A stretch of 64,000 nucleotides of DNA from Saccharomycopsis fibuligera x Saccharomycopsis cf. fibuligera (lineage: Eukaryota; Ascomycota; Saccharomycetes; Ascoideales; Saccharomycopsidaceae). This document shows, one piece after another, positions 42,301 to 52,794 of the stretch; position 1 is the first letter of the stretch; each line of letters opens with the position of its first letter. Where the stretch lies: contig CP012816.1 in the NCBI GenBank assembly GCA_001936135.1, positions 3,097,501 through 3,161,500 of the forward strand. The letters run 5' to 3'. Both the position numbers and the translations under genes were made by a program. The notes beneath the pieces were generated by a model, which saw nothing but the letters and a program-made list of their open reading frames with translations, had not been told where the DNA came from and searched no databases.

Positions 42301-44457
42301 AGAAAAAGAATGAGCGCTATTGTCAAACTTCCTCCAAGAAATCCTGGTGAACAACCTAGAGCGTTGCTTATTTCTAAAGGTGCCGATTCCATTATCTACT
42401 CCAGATTGAGGACTGATTCAGATCAAACTTTACTTGAAAAGACCGCATTGCATTTGGAGGGTTATGCTACAGAAGGTCTTAGAACCCTTTGTATTGCTCA
42501 AAAAGAAATTCCTTGGGAAGAGTATCAAATATGGAGCAAAAGACATGAGGAAGCTAGCGCTGCTATTGAAGGTAGAGAGGAAAAAATGGAAGAAGTCGCT
42601 GAAAGCATTGAAAGAGATTTAACATTGATTGGTGGTACTGCTATTGAAGATCGTTTGCAAGAAGGTGTCAGTGACTCTATCGCAATTTTGGGTAAAGCTG
42701 GTATTAAACTCTGGGTGCTCACAGGTGATAAAGTCGAAACAGCTATTAACATTGGCTTTTCGTGTAACTTATTGAATAGCGACATGGACTTACTTGTTAT
42801 TAAAACTGCAGGTGAAGATGCTGAAAACTTGTCTGGTGAAAAATTGCCAAAGAAAATCGTGGCCAGTTTGATTGATAGATATTTGAAAGAAAAATTTAAC
42901 ATGGAGGGTACCTATGACGATTTGGAGTACGCAAAAAATGATCATAGTCCTCCAAGAGGTAATTTTGGGCTTGTCATTGATGGTGACGCTTTAAAGATTG
43001 CTTTATCCCCAGAATTTCAAATGAAGTTTTTGCTCCTTTGCAAAAGTTGTAAAGCAGTGCTTTGTTGTCGTGTTTCGCCAGCTCAAAAGGCTTCCGTGGT
43101 GTCTATGGTGAAGGATAGTTTGGATGTTATGACTTTGGCCATCGGTGATGGCTCTAATGATGTTGCCATGATTCAAGCCGCCAACGTTGGTGTTGGTATT
43201 GCAGGCGAAGAAGGTAGACAAGCAGTTATGTCGTCCGATTATGCTATTGGTCAGTTTAGATACTTAACTAGACTTCTTTTGGTTCATGGAAGATGGTCTT
43301 ATAAACGTCTTGCTGAAATGATTCCGTGTTTTTTTTACAAGAATGTGATTTTTACTTTAGCATTATTCTGGTATGGCATTCACAGTGATTTTGATGGTGC
43401 ATACTTGTTTGAGTACACTTATTTAATGTTTTACAATTTGGCTTTTACATCATTGCCGATTATCTTTTTGGGCATATTTGATCAAGACGTTAGTTCTGTG
43501 GTATCATTATTAGTGCCACAGCTATACCGCTCAGGTATATTGAGAAGCGAGTGGTCAAATACGAAGTTCTGGTGGTACATGGTTGATGCGTTATACCAGT
43601 CGGTCATTTCGTACTTCTTCCCTTACTTGGTTTTCTACAAAAATGGGTTTGTTGATTCTTCTGGGCTTACCGTTCAGCATCGTTATTGGATGGGTATGTA
43701 TGTGGCTACAATTGCCGCAGTTGCGTGCGACCTTTATGTTATTATGCACCAATACAGATGGGACTGGATTTCCTTGTTATTCTGCTCATTATCAATTTTG
43801 GTCGTTTTTGGCTGGACCGGTGTATGGTCCTCTGCTACTTATTCTGCTGAGTTTTATAAATCTGCATTTCAGGTATATGGCAGCGTTTCATTCTGGGCTT
43901 GTATCTTTGTTGGAATTTTGTGTTGCTTGTTACCAAGATTTAGTTATGATTCTTGGAAACGTGTCACTGATCCAAAAGATATTGACATTGTTAGAGAATG
44001 TGTTGACAGAGGAGACTTTGCACAATATCCTGAAGATTACGATCCAACGGATGTCAACAAGAAGAAGATTAGTAAGTACAGTCGTGAAGCTACTACTGAG
44101 AACCAAATATCATATCAAGAGAATGAGTTTGGCGATGGCAATGTTGTTGCTTATGGCAACAAAAGCGCAGAAGATATGTACGTTCCAGCAGCTACGGTGC
44201 GCACTCAGGAAATTCCTATGGAATATGTCGATAGTGGTAATGGTCATAAAAGATTAAGTGAACAGCGAAACCGTTCTAGTTTTCAAAGCACACGCTCAAG
44301 GTACAGAACCTCTTTGGATGCCACTAGGGCACAGATGTTGGAGAATAACGAATTGATGCCAACAATGTCGTTCGGTGGCAGAACTTCACTAGATATTCCT
44401 GGAGTTAGTACTGCTAATCGCTTAATTACCAGAACAAGATCCAATAATGCTGAATGA
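39316..44457 (+). CDS. DNF1: P4-ATPase phospholipid flippase, Dnf1/Dnf2 type
   Basis: Moves phosphatidylcholine/phosphatidylethanolamine and lysolipids from outer to cytosolic leaflet at the plasma membrane and endosomes, with an Lem3-type beta subunit. First ATG is 39316 (1713 residues); S. cerevisiae Dnf1/2 are about 1570-1610. A long disordered N-terminus includes a Gln-rich stretch (~100-115). P4 signatures follow: [29 protein letters not shown] (actuator, catalytic DGET; given in part), DKTGTLTQN with phospho-Asp817, [18 protein letters not shown] hinge, and about ten membrane helices. Five in-frame CTG (residues 103, 105, 470, 539, 543); none in the 1170 codons after residue 543. Dnf1 versus Dnf2 cannot be separated in yeasts with one copy. 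Confidence 0.95.
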   Translation: [1713 protein letters not shown]

Positions 44458-47400
44458 ATAATATTATAATTTTCAAAAGAACTAACATTACCTTTGAATT
44501 CTGCTTCACTTAAAATTCTTTTTTTTCTGTTTTTGCAATTTATTTTTACTATGAGTGTAACTTACTATTTTTTATATTTTGACTTCTATTTGCTTTGCTC
44601 AAATGTACCATGAATATTACGGTTTGTCGATTTTTTGTTTTGGAAAATAAAAGTTTTGCTTTATTTTTGCTGTTTGCTGGTGCTCGCCATTTGTTTTGTT
44701 TGTTTTATATGTCAGTTTCTTAATTTTTTTTTTTCTCTGCTTTCTATTTATTTCATTTATAACTGTTTCCTATTTTTTTTTTTTTTTAGAAAAAAAAAAC
44801 TTTACTATTCTGTACACTTTATTAATACTATTCAATAATAATACTATTCAATAATATTACTTTTCAAGAAGATTTCTGCATATTAACTATTCCTCTTAAA
44901 CTTTGTCCAACCTTCGAAAACCGTGCATTTTTACTGTTCTCTTTACTATTGAACATTTTATATAAATTATAAACGAAATAGTTTTTACTGGCAGCCTAAA
45001 TGATTTATGCTTCTGGGATGATGCACACTTCCGATAATAATACAGTTTAAACTAGTAAATTATAGATTCCATAGTATCACTTGTTTTGCCATGCCAAACA
45101 TCTTTGATTTAAATTAAGCGTACTCTTCTATAACTTATTTTCAAATATCCAGCAGTACTCTATGAAGCGGGCACTCGTTTCAGTCTAGTTAGTAAATATT
45201 AAAAATTCACATGAATGATATCCATTGCGCGTTTCAATTATATGAAGTACGGTGGAATAATTCGTAAAGTTCCATGCATATACTTTCCCAATAACTAATA
45301 ACAAATGAAACAACACAAGGGAAACGAAATTGAGGACCACTGCGCAAATAGTTCAGCACAATGAGATTAGCTCTGAGTGATAAAATCTTGACGTGTTCCA
45401 AACTGCAGCGCTCACAATCATGATTATATGTGAATTTTGTAAACCTTGGTTACAGCATATACTACTAGCACAAAATATAGTAATATATCATATTCAAGCA
45501 GGACGCTTAAAGGTTAACACACAGACTAACCGACTTATTTATGCAACATTATATGTGTTTTATTGTCCACAAGCATTCATAAACGAGTTTCCACTTCAAA
45601 ACAACAGTTGGAAAGTGAAGCTGTGGATTAAACTTTGTCCGTTGGTTAGTTATTGGTAGTTGGATCATGGCACTTCTTATTGTACTAGCCCATATTAGGC
45701 GTATCTTTGATGAAATCAGCCTAAAGCATGAGCTCAAAATGAAATCAGTGAAAAAAAAACTGACTACATCCAGTTTAATAGATCTCTCCAATTTCCATTG
45801 CCCCTTATTTCACTGTGCTAATCCATGAAGTATGGCGTAGTTGTTTTAGTTGCAGTATTATTAGTTTTAGATCTTTGCCATGAAGGAGGGTGATCAAAAA
45901 GGGCACCTGAGACAGGAAATGCAGCCCTACGTTTCCCGATGTTGGGAATGCATGTTGCCAAACTCAAAAAGGACAAAAATATTAGAAACCAAAATTGCAT
46001 TGAATTGCATTTGTAGTACAACGTATTGGGACAAGTACCGAGAAGCTCTTATCTTGTCAAGGACCACACTACGGTTGTGCTTTTTTTATTTATTTATTTT
46101 TTTTTTTTTTTTTTTTTGCTTGAATCAATTGGCAGAAAGATGGTGAATGAATCAGTTCAAGCAACCCAAGTCTTTAGCGTATGTTCAATGGAGCCTAAAA
46201 TGACGCTTTTTTGTTGTCTCAGTAAGCGACAGACTAGCAAAGACTTACATTTGCATTAGAACAAAAGCAAAGCAGAGTATCATGCCGTTCAAAGTATCAA
46301 CAAGTACTGGCTATGGATACTTTTATAATAACATCGGCAATTGAGTGGCCAGCCTGATTAAGCCATACGAAGAGTGATTTGTTTTCTATAAGCTAATAGG
46401 GAGTGGGTTATGGTAGGTAAAGTGTACTCCGATGATGCGATATAATGCTGGGTCGAACTTAGTTGGGTATCGTGAGCCCAAAATTCGGCATTCATTATAT
46501 CGTTTCCAGTCGGCTCTATAACATAGCAGTATTAGTAACGCAATGATTTGACAACGGTTAAGCACAATCAGCCAGCTTTTCTGGAAAAAGCCCAAAGCCC
46601 CTATGCGTGAATAATATGCTTATCGAAGTCAATGCAAATTACTGAGTTTTTGACGGTCAATCGTTTATTCACCGCGCTCTGTCTACTTGCCGCTTTTTTG
46701 AAAATTTGGGTTGGTGGACGACAACTAAAAAGCAAAAGCAAAAGAAGATAAAAAAATGTATGCCTTGGAATAGTTTAAAATGATTGTTGTCTATTATTTT
46801 CACAGAAAGAAAAATTTCTCGCAAGGTTAATGACAAACTTATTGGCTTTAGATGTTTCACTGACTGTGAGGTCATATACAGCTCAAACGTACCAGTCGAA
46901 TCATCTTGGGATACAAGAAATGATTTATGAATGACATGCATTTCTGTGTTTTGCGAGGTGAAAACTAAGAAATGCGGAAGTCATGTTCCGACCCATCATT
47001 TGACACCAGCTCTTCTAACCGAATTAATAGCTTTAATTGGGCAAAGCAATAGTCCTCAAGTGCTGCATTTGTTGTACATTGTTCAAAACCTTTAAGCTTT
47101 TTTTTTTTTTTTTTTTCACACACCGAAATTTAATTAATAGCTATATGTGTATGCTTTTAGCCAATAACAAGTTGACGAGACTAAAGAAGATGGATAATGA
47201 ATGAATATGTTCGTAGTTAATTTATTTGCGTATTCAACGGACGAATAAAGCACTGCAAAAGACAATAGCAAGAAGCAGGGCTCTCCATGTAACAATCTTT
47301 CGAAATACCCGAGTTGGCCCCCGCCTTCCACTACTGATCTTGTGTAATTTAACGGCATAGCAATCAATCAAAGATACATATATTGTCTGCCCCTCCTGCA

Positions 47401-48044
47401 ATGTAATGAATAAACTACTATGGTGCCTAAAAATGAAGAGTACGTGGCCTGAAAAACTGATGGCTATGATGGCTTTTGGCTGAACGCTACTTAATTTCAC
47501 TCTGATTCTGAGTTTGCGAAAAAAAAAAATTCAAGAACAGCAAAATTGATATATACTGGTACTGTTTGCCGGGGTGCCAAAACAACTTCTTGGGTGTACC
47601 AATCAGAAAATACTGGACTTTAAAATAGTAATTTCCCTGCTTCCCTGCTGGTGGTAGCGAGTGCCTAACAGCAACGCTACCCCAGGAAATTGCGCAAACG
47701 ATGACCCTCACTATAATTGATATTATCGGCCAATGCACTCTGGGGGAGTGGACTGGCGCCTACCCAGCCGCGAGACCATCGCGTACCTATCTATCAATCC
47801 TTCCCATGGATTTTCAATAATGTAATATATACTGATCCTAGGCCCGGCTATTCGCTTTCCTTTCTAACTTGCACTAGTCCAGTAGTCACCAAAGATACAT
47901 GCAATTATTTGCGAGTTGTTATACGCCGAGAAAATGGAAGCACAATGCCTTGATAGACATATTGCCAATTACGCAACTAGAGGTATTCGGAAGCTTCTCC
48001 TCATTTACGGGATTTAATTAGCTAACAGCACATTTGATTTGGTG

Positions 48045-48075
<31 letters not shown>

Positions 48076-50401
48076 AAACAAAGAAAAAAACAATCTAGAA
48101 TGCTTCTGATTCGTGCTTTAGCCTCAGGGTGCTTATCTGATAAAATCACACAAAAAACCATCATCATAGATACGTCTCGAGTTGCTATATTACCGGCTCT
48201 TGCCCTCACGGAATTATTTCCTCGGCATTTACAAACTTGCGTTGACGCGTTTGTCCGAAAAAGTCGGATTATTCGTGTCGCACGGGAAGAAATATTCGTC
48301 GGCGACAGTTTTTCACACTTTCATTTCGACCAATTCCCGCGGCAGACGGACGAGTCACAAAATGGGTAGTAACTCTGTCTGGCCGCAAAAAGAGAAACAT
48401 GCATGGCTTAATCCACCAGCCACGCCAGTCTCGTAGCAGTAGCTCGATAAATTTTTAACGAACGATTCTGCAATACCCCCAGCGCAATTGTGTTTGTAAT
48501 TGCAATTATTGCATCTTTGACAGAAGCCAGCAGTGAATTAGTCTAGTCTGCAGGGTGATGAGCATTAAATGAATCCCCAGCGGTGTATTCAATATCTGCC
48601 TGTCTGAGACCTTCCCGGCTTCTATACCCCGGACCCGACGCTTTTGCTTTTGCTTGCTGCTCTTCAGTGTGTTTCCGCTCGTCATCCTTCTTAATTGTGC
48701 TGGTTTTCAGCTTTGATATCCCAACTGCTGGATCTGCCTTCCGGGGCTTTGCGGGCGCTCAATATTCTACTGTACATACAGGCGGGAGAAGGTACGCACG
48801 TACTTGTGTATCTGGCCGATCACGACATGGTACTGAACAATATATATGCGAGCAATGAAACAAGATGGGCTGTAAGCTAAGAATGGGACGTTGCAATGGA
48901 AGACCTGTTCAAACAGCTTCCGTTAGGCACATTAGGTGTATTAAGCATGCCTTATGTAAGCCAGCAGGATATTTTCATGCATAAAGCCAAGGTATGTATG
49001 TCTTTACTGCAGTGTAGATACTTCATATTATGCTATAAAAAGCTGGGCTGGGAACTGGGCGGATTGGCGAGTTTCTTCAATGCATTTCACGCTTAACTTC
49101 TGCTTCTTTTCTAACATTGTGTCAAACTCTCTATATTTTTGGACACTATGGTTACTTTGTTAGGAATGCGCCCAATCTCTTTTAGTTTCACACTGCTCCC
49201 AAGCCAACAATAGATGTCATCAGCTGGATTTGCAATTTTCAGTCCGGCGTTGGAAGATGAATTTTTGAGCAAAAGGCTGCGAGCAGCCTACAGCAAGTTC
49301 GAGAGAGCAGGCGGAAGAAACACAAGCCGCAAGCACATTTCCAGTCGGTAGACATATTTAACTCTAGAGCACAACTACCTGTTGCTGCCACAGTACCAAG
49401 AGTTGCGGTGAATGATCCCACTCAGTGTAATTTTTCATCGGTAGACGGTACGCTCGCGAGCAAAAAGCAGTGTCAATTCCTTCTCTAGTGCTATGTGTCA
49501 CCGTGCCCTGATTGGCTAGAATGACAGCTTACCATGCAATTAAAGTTACTGTTCCTGTTGCATGTCTAGCTTATTAGGCGCAGTGTAATATGAAGTATGT
49601 GTGTATACTAGCATTCCTGCTAACCCACGCTTAATATGTACGATAATCCGCGATAATCCTCTGGGGATCTGACGCCTTATTCAAGGTATACATCACCGTC
49701 AATTCTGCACTAAAGGTTTCCGTTTGAAAGTAGGCCAATAAGACAACTTTCCACCAAATGATATTTGAAGGAGGCGCATAGCCAGCACGTGAGAGTGCTC
49801 CTTTACTGGCAGCGGCGCACCTTAAATCAGCGCCATCAAATCAGAGTTTCATCCAAAATGTTTCCAGTTCGCACAGTCTGCCGGTCAAACAAAAGGGCTC
49901 CTGCTGCAAAGGACGATAACTGTTAATGCTATGAAGCTGCGTTTCGCGATAATTGAATTCTTCAGCATCTAGGTCTTTAGTGATGCGATGTGTAGTTACG
50001 GCATGGTGCCATTTAGAGGACTATCCCCCGTTGGACAATTTAAAAGCCATGGATAGCATGGTTCCGATATGCACTGCGCGGTAAGAGCGCATTGTCGATC
50101 AGAGATCCTTGTCATCACAGCAGCATGATGCTGCTTGATGTCCTGCAACTGGCGCTGTTTCTTAACCAAGCTAAGTATTGTCTCATCGATTCATCATTTC
50201 ATATTGACTTTATCATCAGAATTATTTATAATACTTTCGTTGGCGTTTTCTTTTTTATTTCAGTTATTTCTCTTCCGAAGTTGGCTCTTTACAAATCGTT
50301 CTCACAAGCTTACTCTAATAACTATATTGTATCTTTTTTTCTTCCGCTTGATATATTCGCCTTGTTTACTTACGTGCCTACGTTAATATTCTCACATATT
50401 T
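44458..50401. other. Six-kb region without recognisable genes
   Basis: The longest gap in the window. Contains T21 at 46097-46117, T tract near 47099-47116, A29 at 48045-48073, an ACGCGT (MCB-type) box at 48245-48250, an inverted repeat TCCGA-N5-TCGGA at 48254-48268 and CACGTG at 49786-49791. Open frames stay below 110 codons and show no family features. It probably includes a very long promoter/leader for the gene at 50402; an unannotated non-coding RNA cannot be excluded. Confidence 0.5.
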
Positions 50402-52015
50402 ATGCAATCACTGATGGGTAAACAAAACCTTAACTCCACAGCGACTGTTTGTCTCGCTAATCAGTCAGCCCCATCCCTTAAAAGTCACTATCAACGACCT
50501 TCATTGAATGCGAATAGCCCCCGTGCAATTTGGAGAATTAAGAATACCAAAAGTCTGACGCGTAACTCTGAACAGCAAAAAAGAAAAATTGAACTATACC
50601 AACAATTAGAGTTCTCGAACAAAGCAGATTGGTCAAGATTAAGACGCCCTAAAAGCGCGTCAAAAAGTCATCCTGAATTTTTGTTTGTTGACTTATCTCC
50701 AAAAAAGGTGGAGCCTTCTAGTACTGAGAAGACCAACTCTCAACAGGCAAGTTGTACTGGCGAAAGTCTGATTAAAAGTACTGGAAATATTGGAACCAGG
50801 AGCTCGGCCGCTGCCATAAGCTACGCCAGAGAGGCGCAATTTAATAGAAACGACTCAAATCTCAATCTCAGTATCAATACCGTTTTAGCAAATGCACCAA
50901 ATGAACACAACCAAATTAATGCCAGTGCTGCTTTGAAATCGCCGCTTTTCCTCAACAAAAGCAGCAACGATTATCCTATTACTTCCACCCCTCCTACATC
51001 CGCACCCGCCTCCCAAAACTCCTTTTCACTTTCTCCGTCTCCAAAGTGTATTTGGCAAAATGGAAGAGCTATTCTTCAATCTTCTTGTCCTGCCACGCTT
51101 AACCAGCCAGTCTGCCCAATCAGGGAGGAAGATAAAGAATGCAACGATGCTAAAGATGCGTTTGCAAAAATTGTGAAAAAAAGCATTTCCTCAATTGGTA
51201 GTGCATCATTTTCTAGTTCAGTTAAATCTGGGTTTTTGCCCTCTACCGTCTATGAAGGCTGCATTTACAACTCTTCGCCATTGAGAAACAAAAGCAATTC
51301 GTTTGTCTCAGACGTCGCTTCATCTCCGGTAAAGCCAAAATCATTGAGAGCTAAATCATACTCTGGCAGAAGCTCCTCAACCGCCGTGCTGAAAGTTACT
51401 AAACACAGCAAGCCTTTTCAAAGACCTATTAGTAGTGGCGGTGTAGATTTTGGGCGTCATACCGTTAATAGTGAATTTAGAACACCAATTAGAAATTCTG
51501 ATATTAACGCCAATACCAAAGCTCTTGCCACGCCGGTGAACAAAAAGCTCAATAACACTGATGATATCCATGAAAGATCCTTCTCAACGATCAGTATTGG
51601 CTCTCCGATTTCTCTCGACTTTACCAGTATTGGCAACGCTATCAATCATACAAATCCCCTTGAAGCTGAAGCTGATAGCACTGTTTATGCGTCCGATAAG
51701 AGACTGGGTCCAACGAGTTGCGATACCCTTGTTACTCCTCCATCTCCTCCTCGTGAGACAGACCTTAATATTGCCGACATTATGAAATCCGACACAAAAA
51801 ATGACAAACTCAAATCTGGCGTTTTAAATTTTTCCGATGATTTCTTTCAACTTCATTCTAGCGCAATTCAAAGCGTCAGTGAGATGAATATGTTTGACAT
51901 TGAAAACACTATTAATGATTATACAGCCCCTATGCCATCTACATCTGTACCTGTTTCGATTTCTGAACCTTTGTTTAATTTGGACTTTTCTGATATGTCG
52001 CTTGAGAATTTGTAA
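50402..52015 (+). CDS. Disordered SP/TP-rich protein, possible regulator
   Basis: 537 residues, not assigned. Ser/Thr/Asn-rich with many proline-directed sites (NSPR, SLSPSPK, SSPLR, SSPVK, RTPIR, ATPVN, TPPSPPRE), which suggests a CDK or MAPK substrate. One compact charged helix near residues 55-75 (SEQQKRKIELYQQLEFSNKA) and acidic/hydrophobic C-terminal segments (FSDDFFQLHSSAIQSV, PLFNLDFSDMSLENL) that resemble acidic activation or adaptor motifs. No DNA-binding domain or membrane segment. The 6-kb upstream gap is the kind of large control region often seen at yeast cell-fate or cell-cycle regulators. The long ATG-initiated frame makes the gene itself secure. Confidence 0.85.
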   Translation: MQSLMGKQNLNSTATVCLANQSAPSLKSHYQRPSLNANSPRAIWRIKNTKSLTRNSEQQKRKIELYQQLEFSNKADWSRLRRPKSASKSHPEFLFVDLSPKKVEPSSTEKTNSQQASCTGESLIKSTGNIGTRSSAAAISYAREAQFNRNDSNLNLSINTVLANAPNEHNQINASAALKSPLFLNKSSNDYPITSTPPTSAPASQNSFSLSPSPKCIWQNGRAILQSSCPATLNQPVCPIREEDKECNDAKDAFAKIVKKSISSIGSASFSSSVKSGFLPSTVYEGCIYNSSPLRNKSNSFVSDVASSPVKPKSLRAKSYSGRSSSTAVLKVTKHSKPFQRPISSGGVDFGRHTVNSEFRTPIRNSDINANTKALATPVNKKLNNTDDIHERSFSTISIGSPISLDFTSIGNAINHTNPLEAEADSTVYASDKRLGPTSCDTLVTPPSPPRETDLNIADIMKSDTKNDKLKSGVLNFSDDFFQLHSSAIQSVSEMNMFDIENTINDYTAPMPSTSVPVSISEPLFNLDFSDMSLENL

Positions 52016-52794
52016 AATCGTCTATTCTTGATTCGTGTTCTAATATTATTATGCACCTAACTGAGCCTTAAATTTTTTTATAGAGTTTTCTAGAATTTGC
52101 TTTTCTTCACCTGTTTTCTTTTACTCTCAAAATTTTGTTTTCTTTTGTTTCTTGTTTATTTTCTCTGGTTATGGTTTACTGTTGTTTTTGTCGCTTATGT
52201 TTTAGCAAAAGATTGGCTCACTGCTCAGTTTCTATCTTTTGGTTTCGTGATCCTTATAGTTGAGGTTGCGGTAATGGTTTTCCAATCATTGGTGTGCCTT
52301 TGGTACTCTTGTGATTATGTTTTATGTTAATCGGTTTGAAGGTTTTTGTTCGTTATGTCCTTGTGCTTGTCTTAGCTCTTTTATTTACATTTTTGAATTT
52401 TGATTTGTCTTCAAACGCAAATCAAATAAGCTATATTGTTACTTTAATAGATTGCTATCAAAGTACTGCCTTCTTTGTAGGTTTGGTCATAATTAAGCGC
52501 GCGGTTGATATATATATATGCGAAAGTATAAAGCGGAACATATTCAGAAGGGAGGGAGATAGATCACTTATGAATGTAGTATGTTAGTCCAAGAACCCGT
52601 ACTGTTGGTGCATTCTCACTTTGTCACCTGACAATATTTTTCAAATGCCAAGCTTACATCAGTTAAAAAATTTTTATTCATGTTGACATCAACGTTGATA
52701 AAACGCCTACATATTGGACTGATGTTGCATAGCATTTGTCAGTATTAAGTAAAGTGGGTGTTATAAATCAGGTTGTTAAAATAGGATAATAACA
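52016..52794. other. 3' flank of SP/TP-rich gene and TRM1 promoter
   Basis: 779 bp, T-rich on the left. Open frames at 52097-52587 are hydrophobic low-complexity translations of T-rich DNA. No gene seen. Confidence 0.5.

Noticed and set aside
48896-49165. Small frame with a perfect GTATGT after codon 32 and a TTCTAAC/TTAG acceptor downstream
   Set aside because: The spliced product would be about 60 residues with no family resemblance and no supporting composition; looks like chance.
44458-50401. Transposon or LTR in the long gap
   Set aside because: No reverse transcriptase, integrase or transposase fragments, no TG...CA direct repeats seen; only simple A/T tracts.
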